Source: JAXMDC01 sp046349035
Lineage (GTDB): Bacteria; Pseudomonadota; Alphaproteobacteria; Rhizobiales; Kaistiaceae
Assembly (NCBI GenBank): GCA_046349035.1
Contig: JAXMDC010000002.1
Location: 682,001-746,000, forward strand
Length of the DNA: 64,000 bases
Reading direction: 5' to 3'
Under the pieces are notes generated by a model, which was given only the letters and a program-made list of their open reading frames with translations, searched no databases and was not told the origin of the DNA. A program made the translations under genes and the position numbers. This document shows, piece after piece, positions 24,055-32,485 of this stretch; the stretch's first letter is position 1, and every line of letters begins with the position of its first letter.

Positions 24055-25389
24055 ATGGCATCTGCCGCTGAACAGTTAGCAGCCAATCTGAATTTCGGCG
24101 CCTTCGCCAAGGCCGAGGCGCTGAAAAAGCGCATCTGGTTCACGCTTGGCGCTCTCTGCGTCTACCGTCTCGGCACCTATATCCCGATGCCGGGGATCAA
24201 CCCGGAGGCCTTCGCCCAGGCGTTCAACAACGCCTCGACCGGGATGATCGGGCTCTTCAACATGTTTTCCGGCGGCGCCGTCAGCCGCATGGCGATCTTC
24301 GCCCTCGGCATCATGCCGTACATCTCGGCGTCGATCATCATTCAGCTGCTGACCTCGGTTATCCCTCAGCTTGACCAGCTGAAGAAGGAAGGCGAGCAGG
24401 GCCGCAAGGTCATCAACCAGTACACGCGCTACGGGACCGTGATTCTCGCCGCGCTCCAGGCGTACGGCATCGCCGCTGGTTTGCAGGCCAGTACCGGCAA
24501 CATCGTCGCCATGCCCGGCGTGTTCTTCCAGCTGTCGACAGTGATCACCCTCACCGGCGGCACCATGTTCCTGATGTGGCTGGGCGAACAGATTACCGCC
24601 CGCGGCATCGGCAACGGCATTTCTCTCATCATCTTCTCCGGCATCGTCGCCAACCTCCCTCAGGCCATCGTCGGCACTCTCAGCCTCGGTGCTCAGGGTG
24701 CCCTTTCGACGCCGGTGATCCTGCTGGTCCTCGCGGTGGCGGTGATCGTCATCGCCTTCATCGTTTTCATGGAGCGGGCGCAGCGCCGTCTCCTGATCAA
24801 CTACCCCAAGCGCCAAGTCGGCAACCGCCAATTCCAGGGCGAGTCCTCGCATCTGCCGCTAAAGCTCAACACCTCGGGTGTTATTCCGCCAATCTTCGCC
24901 TCCTCGCTGTTGCTGCTGCCCGCGACCGTCGCCAACTTCTCCAGCGCCGGCGGCCCGGAGTGGGTGACAACGCTCACCGCTCTCCTCGGTCATGGCCAGC
25001 CGCTGTACATGGCCCTCTATGCCGCGATGATCCTCTTCTTCGCGTTCTTCTACACGGCCATCGTCTTTAACCCCAACGACACCGCCGACAATCTGAAGAA
25101 GCATGGCGGCTTCATTCCCGGCTATCGCCCCGGTCAGAAGACCGCCGAATACATCGACTATGTCCTGACTCGCATAACGCTGATTGGCGCCATCTATCTG
25201 GTGCTGGTCTGCCTGCTCCCGGAGTTCCTGATCTCGGCAACCGGTGTGCCCTTCTATTTCGGCGGCACGTCGCTCCTCATCGTCGTCAGCGTGACAATGG
25301 ACACTGTGGCGCAGATCCAAGGTCACTTGTTGGCCCACCAATACGAGGGCCTCGTCAAGCGCGCAAAACTCAAGGGGCGGAACGGATAG
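24055..25389 (+). CDS. secY: Preprotein translocase subunit SecY
   Basis: 444 residues with about ten hydrophobic segments. The N-terminal KRIWFTLGALCVYRLGTYIP, the plug region GLFNMFSGGAVSRMAIFALG and the cytoplasmic loops (QRRLLINYPKRQVGNRQFQG; FNPNDTADNLKKHGGFIPGY) are the conserved SecY signatures. It forms the protein-conducting channel with SecE and SecG. It is in the normal place at the end of the spc operon, 10 bases before adk. Confidence 0.98.
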   Translation: MASAAEQLAANLNFGAFAKAEALKKRIWFTLGALCVYRLGTYIPMPGINPEAFAQAFNNASTGMIGLFNMFSGGAVSRMAIFALGIMPYISASIIIQLLTSVIPQLDQLKKEGEQGRKVINQYTRYGTVILAALQAYGIAAGLQASTGNIVAMPGVFFQLSTVITLTGGTMFLMWLGEQITARGIGNGISLIIFSGIVANLPQAIVGTLSLGAQGALSTPVILLVLAVAVIVIAFIVFMERAQRRLLINYPKRQVGNRQFQGESSHLPLKLNTSGVIPPIFASSLLLLPATVANFSSAGGPEWVTTLTALLGHGQPLYMALYAAMILFFAFFYTAIVFNPNDTADNLKKHGGFIPGYRPGQKTAEYIDYVLTRITLIGAIYLVLVCLLPEFLISATGVPFYFGGTSLLIVVSVTMDTVAQIQGHLLAHQYEGLVKRAKLKGRNG

Positions 25390-25399
25390 GCTGCCGTCG

Positions 25400-26002
25400 A
25401 TGCGTCTGATCCTTCTTGGCCCGCCGGGCGCCGGCAAGGGCACGCAGGCCGAACGCCTGGTCGCCCGCTACGGCATTCCCCAGCTCTCGACCGGGGACAT
25501 GCTGCGCGCGGCCGTCGCCGCCGGCACGGCAATCGGCCGTAAGGCCGATGAAATCATGAAGCGCGGTGACCTCGTTCCCGACGCGGTCATCCTGGATGTG
25601 ATCGGCGAGCGGATGGACAAGCCGGACGCCGCCAAGGGCTTTATCCTCGACGGCTTTCCTCGCAACGTCGCCCAGGCCGACGCGCTGAAGCGCTTGCTGG
25701 AAAAGCGCGGCCTCAGCCTCAATGCCGTGATTGAACTCGCCGTCAACGAGGAGGCCTTGATCGACCGCATCGTCAAGCGTGCGCGCGAGACGGGAGGCGC
25801 CAGGCCCGACGACAACCCCGAGACGCTCCGGCATCGGCTCAAGGTCTACCGCTCCCAGACGGCGCCGGTGGCCGACTATTACCGCACGGCGGGAATGCTC
25901 CAGTCGGTCGACGGCATGGCCGGCATTGACGACGTGACTGCGGCCATTCGCGCCATTCTCGAGCGCCCCGCGCCGCGCAATTCAGCCCGTGCCGGCGGTT
26001 GA
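25400..26002 (+). CDS. adk: Adenylate kinase
   Basis: 200 residues. The P-loop GPPGAGKGTQAERL is near residue 7, followed by STGDMLRAAV, the GFPRNVAQADAL segment and the lid. The lid is the short form (RARETGGARPDDNPETLRHR) without the zinc-binding cysteines, which agrees with the short total length. It interconverts ATP + AMP and 2 ADP. The secY-adk-rpsM order is typical of alphaproteobacteria. Confidence 0.97.
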   Translation: MRLILLGPPGAGKGTQAERLVARYGIPQLSTGDMLRAAVAAGTAIGRKADEIMKRGDLVPDAVILDVIGERMDKPDAAKGFILDGFPRNVAQADALKRLLEKRGLSLNAVIELAVNEEALIDRIVKRARETGGARPDDNPETLRHRLKVYRSQTAPVADYYRTAGMLQSVDGMAGIDDVTAAIRAILERPAPRNSARAGG

Positions 26003-26118
26003 CGATGGGGGATCCGATCGGCTATCACCGCCGCAAATCCAAGGAATCTTTGCGCGCCTGGCGCCGCCCGCAAGCGGAAGCCGGGGGCGACTTTGTTGTT
26101 GAGAATGGAACAAACGGG

Positions 26119-26149
26119 CGGTCCCCGTCGCGACCGACCCGCGGGACCG
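26119..26149 (+). promoter_or_regulatory. Hairpin in the adk-rpsM spacer
   Basis: CGGTCCC at 26119-26125 pairs with GGGACCG at 26143-26149 across a GC-rich loop, 16 bases before the rpsM start. The 163-base adk-rpsM spacer (26003-26165) is the longest in this part of the operon and shows no gene. The hairpin could be an rpsM leader element, but no protein-binding role can be read from it. Confidence 0.35.
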
Positions 26150-26165
26150 TCTGAGGAGAACTACT

Positions 26166-26534
26166 TTGGCCCGTATCGCTGGCGTCAATATCCCGACTAA
26201 TAAGCGCGTCATTGTTGCGCTGCAGTACATTCACGGCATTGGGCCGGCCAAGGCACGCGAAATCGTCGACAAGGTGAGCATCCCCGACGCGCGACGGGTC
26301 AATCAGTTGACCGATGCGGAAGTCCTGCAGATCCGCGAAGTGATCGACCGCGACTATATCGTCGAGGGCGACCTCCGCCGCGAGGTCTCCATGAACATCA
26401 AGCGGCTGATGGACCTCGGCGCCTATCGGGGCCTTCGCCATCGCCGCAATCTGCCGGTCCGCGGGCAGCGCACCCACACCAATGCGCGCACACGCAAGGG
26501 ACCGGCCAAGCCGATCGCCGGCAAGAAGAAGTAG
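26166..26534 (+). CDS. rpsM: 30S ribosomal protein S13 (TTG start)
   Basis: 122 residues. It starts with TTG at 26166, preceded by GAGGAGAACTAC, giving ARIAGVNIPTNKRVIVALQY after the initiator. No ATG could replace it without losing the conserved N-terminus. The C-terminal YRGLRHRRNLPVRGQRTHTN and ARTRKGPAKPIAGKK are canonical. S13 bridges the 30S head to the 50S. First gene of the alpha operon. A TTG start on an abundant ribosomal protein may lower initiation or respond to IF3. Confidence 0.97.
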   Translation: MARIAGVNIPTNKRVIVALQYIHGIGPAKAREIVDKVSIPDARRVNQLTDAEVLQIREVIDRDYIVEGDLRREVSMNIKRLMDLGAYRGLRHRRNLPVRGQRTHTNARTRKGPAKPIAGKKK

Positions 26535-26587
26535 CTTTTTTCGCAACTGAACTTTGGCTGCCTGAAACGGCCTGAAGGGTCTCCATA

Positions 26588-26977
26588 ATGTCGAAGGACA
26601 CCACCCGCGTCCGCCGCCGCGAGCGCAAGAACATCACCTCCGGCGTGGCGCATGTGAACTCCTCGTTCAACAACACGATGATCACCATCACCGACGCCCA
26701 GGGGAACACCATCTCGTGGTCGTCGGCTGGCACCATGGGCTTCAAGGGCTCGCGCAAGTCGACGCCCTACGCCGCCCAGATGGCCGCCGAGAACGCCGCC
26801 CAGAAGGCGACCGAGCACGGCATGAAGACCCTCGAGGTCGAGGTCTCGGGCCCGGGCTCCGGCCGCGAGTCGGCGCTGCGCGCTCTGCAGGCTGCCGGCT
26901 TCCTCATCACGTCGATCCGCGACGTGACGGCCATCCCCCACAATGGGTGCAGGCCGAGGAAGCGCCGCCGCGTCTAA
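26588..26977 (+). CDS. rpsK: 30S ribosomal protein S11
   Basis: 129 residues. VRRRERKNITSGVAHVNSSF, TITDAQGNTISWSSAGTMGF, then GPGSGRESALRALQAAGFLI and RDVTAIPHNGCRPRKRRRV are the conserved S11 segments. It forms part of the 30S platform at the Shine-Dalgarno helix. rpsD, which follows in enteric alpha operons, is missing here; rpoA comes next, as is usual in alphaproteobacteria. Confidence 0.98.
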   Translation: MSKDTTRVRRRERKNITSGVAHVNSSFNNTMITITDAQGNTISWSSAGTMGFKGSRKSTPYAAQMAAENAAQKATEHGMKTLEVEVSGPGSGRESALRALQAAGFLITSIRDVTAIPHNGCRPRKRRRV

Positions 26978-27031
26978 TGGGCCCGCGGCACCGGCTGCGG
27001 CACTGTACGCATTCTGAGTAACCGTTTTTCG

Positions 27032-27079
27032 GCGCCGACCGTTCCGGCGCGCCGGGTAGCCGGCCCCGTTTCCGGGCCG
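27032..27079 (+). promoter_or_regulatory. Tandem hairpins in the rpsK-rpoA spacer
   Basis: Two neighbouring hairpins lie just before rpoA. GCGCCG (27032-27037) pairs with CGGCGC (27045-27050), and CGGCCC (27061-27066) pairs with GGGCCG (27074-27079), each with a 7-base loop. They sit in a 125-base spacer (26978-27102) and end 23 bases before the rpoA ATG. The arrangement resembles the pairs in the rplL-rpoB and rpoC-rpsL spacers. Function unknown. Confidence 0.4.
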
Positions 27080-27102
27080 CGACTGCGAAAGGACACAAGG
27101 TC

Positions 27103-28119
27103 ATGATCACCAAGAATTGGACGGATCTGATCAAGCCGAACAAGCTCGAGACCATCCCTGGTACCGATCCCAAGCGTTTTGCCACGCTGGTCGCCGAACC
27201 GCTCGAGCGCGGATTCGGAGTCACCCTCGGCAATTCGTTGCGGCGGATTCTCCTGTCGTCGCTGCAGGGTGCCGCGGTCAACGCGGTTCAGATCGATGGC
27301 GTTCTGCACGAATTCTCGTCGATCCCCGGCGTGCGTGAGGACGTCACCGATATCGTTCTCAACATCAAGGAAATCGCCATCCGCATGCAGGGCGAGGGCA
27401 GCAAGCGCATGGTCGTGCGCAAGCAGGGCCCGGGCGTCGTTACTGCCGGCGATATCCAGACCATCGCCGATATTGAAATCTTGAACCCCGGCCTCGTCCT
27501 CTGCACCCTCGACGAGGGGGCCGAGATCCGGATGGAGTTCCACGTCTCCGGCGGCAAGGGCTACGTTCCTGCCGAGCGCAATCGTCCCGAGGACGCCCCG
27601 ATCGGTCTGATCCCGGTCGACAGCCTGTATTCGCCGGTTAAGCGCGTGTCCTACAAGGTCGAGAACACCCGCGAAGGCCAGGTGCTCGACTACGACAAGC
27701 TGACGCTCACGGTGGAGACCAACGGCGCGATCCGCCCGGAAGATGCCATCGCCTACGCCGCGCGCATTCTCCAGGACCAGCTCTCGATCTTCGTCACCTT
27801 CGAGGAGCCGCAGAAGGAGACCGCTGCCGCCGCCATTCCCGAACTCGCCTTCAACCCCGCCCTCCTCAAGAAGGTGGACGAGTTGGAGCTTTCGGTGCGC
27901 TCGGCCAACTGCCTCAAGAACGACAACATCGTTTACATTGGCGACCTGATCCAGAAGACCGAAGCGGAGATGCTACGCACTCCCAATTTCGGGCGGAAAT
28001 CCTTGAACGAAATCAAGGAGGTGTTAGCCCAAATGGGCCTGCACCTCGGCATGGAAGTCACCAACTGGCCGCCCGAGAATATCGAGGAACTGGCCAAGCG
28101 ATACGAAGATCACTATTAA
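27103..28119 (+). CDS. rpoA: DNA-directed RNA polymerase subunit alpha
   Basis: 338 residues. The N-terminal dimerisation domain has RGFGVTLGNSLRRILLSSLQ, the core LDYDKLTLTVETNGAIRPED, and the C-terminal domain (about residues 255-325) has LELSVRSANCLKNDNIVYIG, TEAEMLRTPNFGRKSLNEIK and LGMEVTNWPPENIEELAKR. The CTD binds UP elements and activators. Followed after 48 bases by rplQ. Confidence 0.98.
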   Translation: MITKNWTDLIKPNKLETIPGTDPKRFATLVAEPLERGFGVTLGNSLRRILLSSLQGAAVNAVQIDGVLHEFSSIPGVREDVTDIVLNIKEIAIRMQGEGSKRMVVRKQGPGVVTAGDIQTIADIEILNPGLVLCTLDEGAEIRMEFHVSGGKGYVPAERNRPEDAPIGLIPVDSLYSPVKRVSYKVENTREGQVLDYDKLTLTVETNGAIRPEDAIAYAARILQDQLSIFVTFEEPQKETAAAAIPELAFNPALLKKVDELELSVRSANCLKNDNIVYIGDLIQKTEAEMLRTPNFGRKSLNEIKEVLAQMGLHLGMEVTNWPPENIEELAKRYEDHY

Positions 28120-28167
28120 GCGGCGCTGGCCTGTAAACGGCCGGGCAGCAGGTTTTGGGGAACGTCG

Positions 28168-28590
28168 ATGCGTCACGCCAATAGCGGCCGTAAGTTCAAT
28201 CGCACTGCCAGCCATCGCAAGGCGATGTTTGCCAACATGGCTGCGGCGCTGATCCGCCACGAGCAGATCGTGACGACATTGCCCAAGGCCAAGGACCTGC
28301 GGCCGATCGTCGAGCGGCTGGTAACGCTCGGCAAGCGTGGCGACCTTCATGCCCGCCGCCTCGCCGTCGGCCAGATCCGCGACCTCGAGGCCGTGCAGAA
28401 GCTCTTCGCGACTATCGGTCCCCGCTATGCCGACCGTCCCGGCGGCTACCTCCGCGTCCTCAAGGCGGGCTATCGCCACGGCGACAATGCCGCGGTTGCC
28501 GTCGTTGAGTTCGTGGATCGTGATGTCGAGGCCCGCGGCGCAGGCGATCGCGCCCGCCGCGCCGCCGAAGGCGAATCCGCGGCCGCGTAG
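28168..28590 (+). CDS. rplQ: 50S ribosomal protein L17
   Basis: 140 residues. MRHANSGRKFNRTASHRKAM, then LIRHEQIVTTLPKAKDLRPI and GGYLRVLKAGYRHGDNAAVA are the L17 core; an Ala/Arg-rich tail follows. It is the last gene of the ribosomal block. Confidence 0.98.
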   Translation: MRHANSGRKFNRTASHRKAMFANMAAALIRHEQIVTTLPKAKDLRPIVERLVTLGKRGDLHARRLAVGQIRDLEAVQKLFATIGPRYADRPGGYLRVLKAGYRHGDNAAVAVVEFVDRDVEARGAGDRARRAAEGESAAA

Positions 28591-28641
28591 GCCCCCCGGG
28601 GTTCCCGTCGCCGTTTGGCGAGCCGGCAAAACCGACTACAG

Positions 28642-28658
28642 TCCGGCCTTTCGCCGGA
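28642..28658 (+). terminator. Weak terminator-like hairpin after rplQ
   Basis: TCCGGC (28642-28647) pairs with GCCGGA (28653-28658) around loop CTTTC, and TTATGCGATTTT follows. It lies between rplQ and the likely rarA start. The stem is short and the T-run is interrupted, so this could be a partial end of the alpha operon. Confidence 0.35.
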
Positions 28659-28668
28659 TTATGCGATT

Positions 28669-30003
28669 TTGAACGACCCGCGCGCTCAAGAATCCTCCAA
28701 CCTGTTCCAGGCCGCTGGGCTGGAGCGTGCCGTGCCGCGCCCGCTCGCCGACCGCCTCCGCCCGAAAACGCTGAGCGACGTCGTCGGCCAGGACCACCTG
28801 CTCGGCCCCGATGGCGCCCTGACGCGCCTCCTGGAATCGGGCTCGCTGGGCTCGCTCATCCTTTGGGGTCCAACGGGAACCGGCAAGACCACCGTCGCCC
28901 GCCTTCTCGCCGACAACACCAAACTGCACTTCGTCCAACTCTCCGCCGTCTTTTCCGGTGTCGCCGACCTCAAGAAGGCGTTCGATACCGCCCGCGCCCG
29001 GCGCCAGGCGGGGGAGGGGACGCTCCTATTCGTCGACGAGATCCACCGCTTCAATCGCGCACAACAGGATAGTTTCCTGCCGGTGATGGAGGACGGTACG
29101 GTCACTCTTGTCGGCGCCACGACCGAGAACCCGTCATTCGAACTCAACGCCGCGCTCCTGTCGCGCGCCCGCGTGCTCGTCTTCAAGCCGCTGGACGCCG
29201 GCGCGCTTGAGAAGCTGCTTGCTCGCGCCGAGGCAGAGGAGGGCCGCCCCCTCCCGCTCGATGCCGACGCGCGCACCATGCTGCTGAACATGGCCGACAG
29301 CGACGGCCGCGCCTTGTTGACCCTGGCCGAGGAAGTCTGGCGCGCCGCACGCGCCGGCGAGACCTTCGACCCCGCGGCGCTTCGCGAGATCCTGCAACGC
29401 CGTGCACCGATCTACGACAAGGCCCAGGACGGCCATTACAACCTCATCTCCGCCTTGCACAAATCGGTCCGTGGCTCCGATCCCGACGCCGCGCTCTACT
29501 ACCTTGCCCGCATGCTCGACGCCGGCGAGGCACCGCTCTATCTCGGGCGCCGCCTGGTGCGAATGGCGGTGGAGGACATCGGCCTTGCCGACCCGCAGGC
29601 GCTGGTTGTCGCCATCGCAGCTAAGGACGCCTACGACTATCTCGGCTCGCCCGAAGGCGAACTCGCTCTCGCCGAGGCCTGCGTCTATCTAGCCACCGCC
29701 CCCAAATCCAACGCCGTCTATCGGGCATTTGGCGAGGCCCGAACCCTCGCCAAGGAAGGCGGCTCGCTGCTGCCGCCCAAACACATTCTCAACGCTCCGA
29801 CGCGGCTTATGAAAGGTGAGGGTTACGGCGCCGGCTACGCTTACGACCACGATACGCCTGAGGGCTTCTCAGGCCAGGACTACTTTCCCGAGCGGCTCGG
29901 CCGTCAGACCTTCTATCGGCCTACCGAGCGCGGCTTTGAGCGCGACATCGGCAAGCGCCTTGAATATTGGGCGCGCCTGCGTGCGCAAAAACGGGGCAGT
30001 TGA
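28669..30003 (+). CDS. rarA: Replication-associated recombination protein A (RarA/MgsA, AAA+ ATPase)
   Basis: 444 residues from a TTG at 28669; another in-frame TTG lies at 28615, and no in-frame ATG gives the family N-terminus, so the start is uncertain. LADRLRPKTLSDVVGQDHLL precedes the Walker A GPTGTGKT (residues 67-74) and the Walker B/sensor region FVDEIHRFNRAQQDSFLPVM, followed by GATTENPSFELNAALLSRAR. The C-terminal tetramerisation part includes SALHKSVRGSDPDAALYYLA. RarA acts at stalled forks with SSB and RecA. In related genomes it also follows rplQ closely, with a Do-type protease between; none is present here. Confidence 0.93.
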   Translation: MNDPRAQESSNLFQAAGLERAVPRPLADRLRPKTLSDVVGQDHLLGPDGALTRLLESGSLGSLILWGPTGTGKTTVARLLADNTKLHFVQLSAVFSGVADLKKAFDTARARRQAGEGTLLFVDEIHRFNRAQQDSFLPVMEDGTVTLVGATTENPSFELNAALLSRARVLVFKPLDAGALEKLLARAEAEEGRPLPLDADARTMLLNMADSDGRALLTLAEEVWRAARAGETFDPAALREILQRRAPIYDKAQDGHYNLISALHKSVRGSDPDAALYYLARMLDAGEAPLYLGRRLVRMAVEDIGLADPQALVVAIAAKDAYDYLGSPEGELALAEACVYLATAPKSNAVYRAFGEARTLAKEGGSLLPPKHILNAPTRLMKGEGYGAGYAYDHDTPEGFSGQDYFPERLGRQTFYRPTERGFERDIGKRLEYWARLRAQKRGS

Positions 30004-30068
30004 GGGCCTTCGAGAGGCGCTTGATCAGCGTCAAGGCAGCATTGCCCCGCCCGGCCTATCCGCCTTTC

Positions 30069-30629
30069 ATGCGCGTCCTCATCGTCTACGGCACGACCGA
30101 GGGTCAGACCGAGAAGATCGCCGGCTACGCGCGCGACCGCCTGGACGCTCAAGGTCACTCGGTGATCTTGGCGAATGCCGGTACAGCGCCCGCGCCGGCG
30201 GATTTCGACGCCGTTATTCTGGCCGCGTCGCTGCACGTCGGCAAATATCAAGCTCCAATTGTGGCCTATGCCCACCTTCACCGGCTCGATCTCCAGGCGC
30301 GACCGAATGCGTTCATCTCCGTTTCGCTCTCGGCTGCCGGTCACGATCAGCGGGACTGGGCCGGCGTGGAGCGGTGTCTGAAGCAGTTTATCGACGCGAC
30401 CGGCTGGACGCCGCGCACGGTTCATCAGGCGGCCGGCGCATTACGCTACAGCCAGTACAACTGGTTGACCCGCATCTTCATGAGGCGGATTGCCCGCGAG
30501 AGAGGTGCCGACACCCGCCACGACGTCGAGTTCACCGACTGGCAGGCGTTGGGATCGTTCCTGAACGCCTTTGCCCCTACGCAAAAGCGATCGCCCGACG
30601 CACCCAAACTCGATCTTCGCGCCGGTTGA
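30069..30629 (+). CDS. Flavodoxin-domain protein, HemG-like
   Basis: 186 residues from the ATG at 30069. MRVLIVYGTTEGQTEKIAGY holds the FMN phosphate-binding loop (YGTTEGQTEKI, with TxEGQT), followed by DAVILAASLHVGKYQAPIV and FISVSLSAAGHDQRDW. This is the Flavodoxin_5 type found in menaquinone-dependent protoporphyrinogen IX oxidase (HemG), and the C-terminal stretch with YSQYNWLTRIFMRRIARERG also fits that group. Alphaproteobacteria usually use other protoporphyrinogen oxidases, so the substrate is not certain. It stands alone between rarA and rluC. Confidence 0.8.
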   Translation: MRVLIVYGTTEGQTEKIAGYARDRLDAQGHSVILANAGTAPAPADFDAVILAASLHVGKYQAPIVAYAHLHRLDLQARPNAFISVSLSAAGHDQRDWAGVERCLKQFIDATGWTPRTVHQAAGALRYSQYNWLTRIFMRRIARERGADTRHDVEFTDWQALGSFLNAFAPTQKRSPDAPKLDLRAG

Positions 30630-30733
30630 GTCAGGGTGACGCTGCCGCTCGACCTTTGTCGCCAACTGCCCTAAAGCGGGTCGCGCGGGAACCCCGGCAG
30701 CGCGGTCCCGACGCATCACGGATCGCCTGACCA

Positions 30734-31768
30734 ATGCCCGGAGTTGAATCGAAGACTGTCGACGCCGACGCCGACGGCATGCGGCTCGATCGCTGGTTCC
30801 GCGAGCATTATCCCGACGTCGCCTTCGGCCATCTGCAGAAGCTTTTGCGCTCGGGCCAGATCCGGGTCGACGGTGCGCGCGCCAAGACCAATACCCGCCT
30901 CGCCTCCGGCCAGGCGGTCCGCATCCCGCCGCTCGGCAAGGCGGCATCCGAGAACCTCACGCCTTCCTCCAGCGAGCGGCCGGCTCGGCTTTCCCCGCAA
31001 GGCGCTCCGCGCAAGGCCCCCAAGACCGCTGACGGCGAGGCGCTCGCCGCGATGGTCCTTTACGAGGACGATTCCCTCGCCGTCCTCAACAAACCTTTCG
31101 GCCTCGCCGTGCAAGGCGGCTCCGGGCTCACCCGTCACCTCGACGGCATGCTCGAAGCATGGCGCGACGCGAAGGGCCAGAAGCCACGCCTCGTCCACCG
31201 CCTCGACCGCGACACCACCGGCGTGATCGTCGTCGCCAAGACGCGGCTCGCCGCCTCGCGGCTCGCGGCCTCTTTCCGCAACCGGTCGAGCCGCAAGATC
31301 TATTGGGCGCTTGTCGCCGGCGTCCCGCGGCCAAGTCAGGGACGCATCTCCACCTGGCTGGCCAAGGAGGGCGGCGAGGGCGGCGAAAAAATGCGCGTCG
31401 CCGCCCATGGCGAGCGCGACGCCGATCACGCTGTCAGTCTCTACTCGGTGGTCGATCATGCCGGCCCGGTTGCCGCCTGGCTCACCATGCGGCCGGTGAC
31501 CGGCCGCACGCACCAGCTGCGCGCGCACGCCGCGCATATCGGGCACCCCATCGTCGGCGACCCCAAATACTTCAACCGCGAGAACTGGGAACTGCCCGGC
31601 GGCATCCAGAAGCGCCTTCACCTGCACGCCCGCCGCATCGTCATGGAGCATCCCGACGGCGGCACCCTCGACGTCACCGCGCCCTTGCCCGACCACATGA
31701 CGCAGAGCTGGAATCTGCTCGGCTTCGACGTCTCGCGCGTCGATCCGACGGAACTCGAACCGGCATGA
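30734..31768 (+). CDS. rluC: 23S rRNA pseudouridine synthase, RluC type
   Basis: 344 residues. An N-terminal S4 RNA-binding domain (about residues 13-75; MRLDRWFREHYPDVAFGHLQ, then LLRSGQIRVDGARAKTNTRL) is followed by the RluA-family catalytic domain with the signature HRLDRDTTGVIVVAKT carrying the catalytic Asp, and by RPVTGRTHQLRAHAAHIGHP. RluC modifies U955, U2504 and U2580 in E. coli. The stop overlaps the atp12 start by 4 bases (ATGA at 31765-31768). Confidence 0.92.
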   Translation: MPGVESKTVDADADGMRLDRWFREHYPDVAFGHLQKLLRSGQIRVDGARAKTNTRLASGQAVRIPPLGKAASENLTPSSSERPARLSPQGAPRKAPKTADGEALAAMVLYEDDSLAVLNKPFGLAVQGGSGLTRHLDGMLEAWRDAKGQKPRLVHRLDRDTTGVIVVAKTRLAASRLAASFRNRSSRKIYWALVAGVPRPSQGRISTWLAKEGGEGGEKMRVAAHGERDADHAVSLYSVVDHAGPVAAWLTMRPVTGRTHQLRAHAAHIGHPIVGDPKYFNRENWELPGGIQKRLHLHARRIVMEHPDGGTLDVTAPLPDHMTQSWNLLGFDVSRVDPTELEPA

Positions 31769-32475
31769 AGGGCGAGCGGCCGCTGCCGCGAAAGGTCTAC
31801 GCTGCGGTCGAGGTCGTGTCCGACGGCGAGCAGTGGGGCGTTCGCCTGGACCGGGCGCGCCTCAAGACTCCGGCCGGGGCGCCGCTCCGTGTTCCAACCG
31901 CCGCCCTCGCCGAGATCGTCGCTGACGAGTGGCGCAGGCAAGGCAGCCACGTCGACCCTGCAACCATGCCGATGACGCGCCTCGTCAATGTCGCCCTCGA
32001 CCGCGTCGCCGGGCGCATCGAGGAAACGCGGCAGGAAATCGTGGCCTATGCCGGCACCGACCTCGTCTGCTACCGCGCCGAAGGTCCGCCCGGGCTGCGC
32101 GCTCGTCAGGCCGAACTGTGGGATCCGATCCTCGGCGCCGTCTCCGCCGAACTCGGCGTCATCTTCGCCACTGGCTTCGGCATTGCCCATGTCAAGCAGG
32201 AGGAGCGGGTCGCCGCCGCGGTGGCAGCAGCTGTGGCACCGTTTGTGCCCCTCCGTCTCGCCGCGCTGCACTCGGTGACGACTCTGACCGGATCGGCGGT
32301 CCTGGCGCTCGCCGTCGCCCGCCGCTTCTGCACGCCGGAGGCCGCCTGGGAGGCAGCAAATGTCGACGAAGACTGGCAGAACCGCGAATGGGGCGTCGAC
32401 GCCGAAGCCGCCGCCAGGCGCGCCCGCCGCTGGCTGGAGATGGCCGCCGCCGGTCAGCTATTGCTGTCGAACTAG
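31765..32475 (+). CDS. ATP12-family chaperone (F1-ATPase assembly)
   Basis: 236 residues from the ATG at 31765, which overlaps rluC by 4 bases; the long open frame further upstream is a shadow of rluC. LKTPAGAPLRVPTAALAEIV and VADEWRRQGSHVDPATMPMT are the ATP12 (PF07542) signature, with DLVCYRAEGPPGLRARQAEL and WDPILGAVSAELGVIF following. ATP12 binds the F1 alpha subunit during ATP synthase assembly in mitochondria, and the alphaproteobacterial members are assumed to do the same. It ends 10 bases before a convergent gene. Confidence 0.92.
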   Translation: MKGERPLPRKVYAAVEVVSDGEQWGVRLDRARLKTPAGAPLRVPTAALAEIVADEWRRQGSHVDPATMPMTRLVNVALDRVAGRIEETRQEIVAYAGTDLVCYRAEGPPGLRARQAELWDPILGAVSAELGVIFATGFGIAHVKQEERVAAAVAAAVAPFVPLRLAALHSVTTLTGSAVLALAVARRFCTPEAAWEAANVDEDWQNREWGVDAEAAARRARRWLEMAAAGQLLLSN

Positions 32476-32485
32476 CCGATTGGAC

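Noticed and set aside
28615..28668. A longer rarA start at TTG 28615
   Set aside because: It would place coding sequence over the rplQ-proximal hairpin and gives no family similarity; the TTG at 28669 is preferred, though neither has a clear ribosome-binding site.
31159..31764. Long upstream extension of the ATP12 frame
   Set aside because: The extension lies inside rluC in another frame and reads as Arg/Ala-rich sequence; the ATP12 domain starts at the ATG overlapping the rluC stop.
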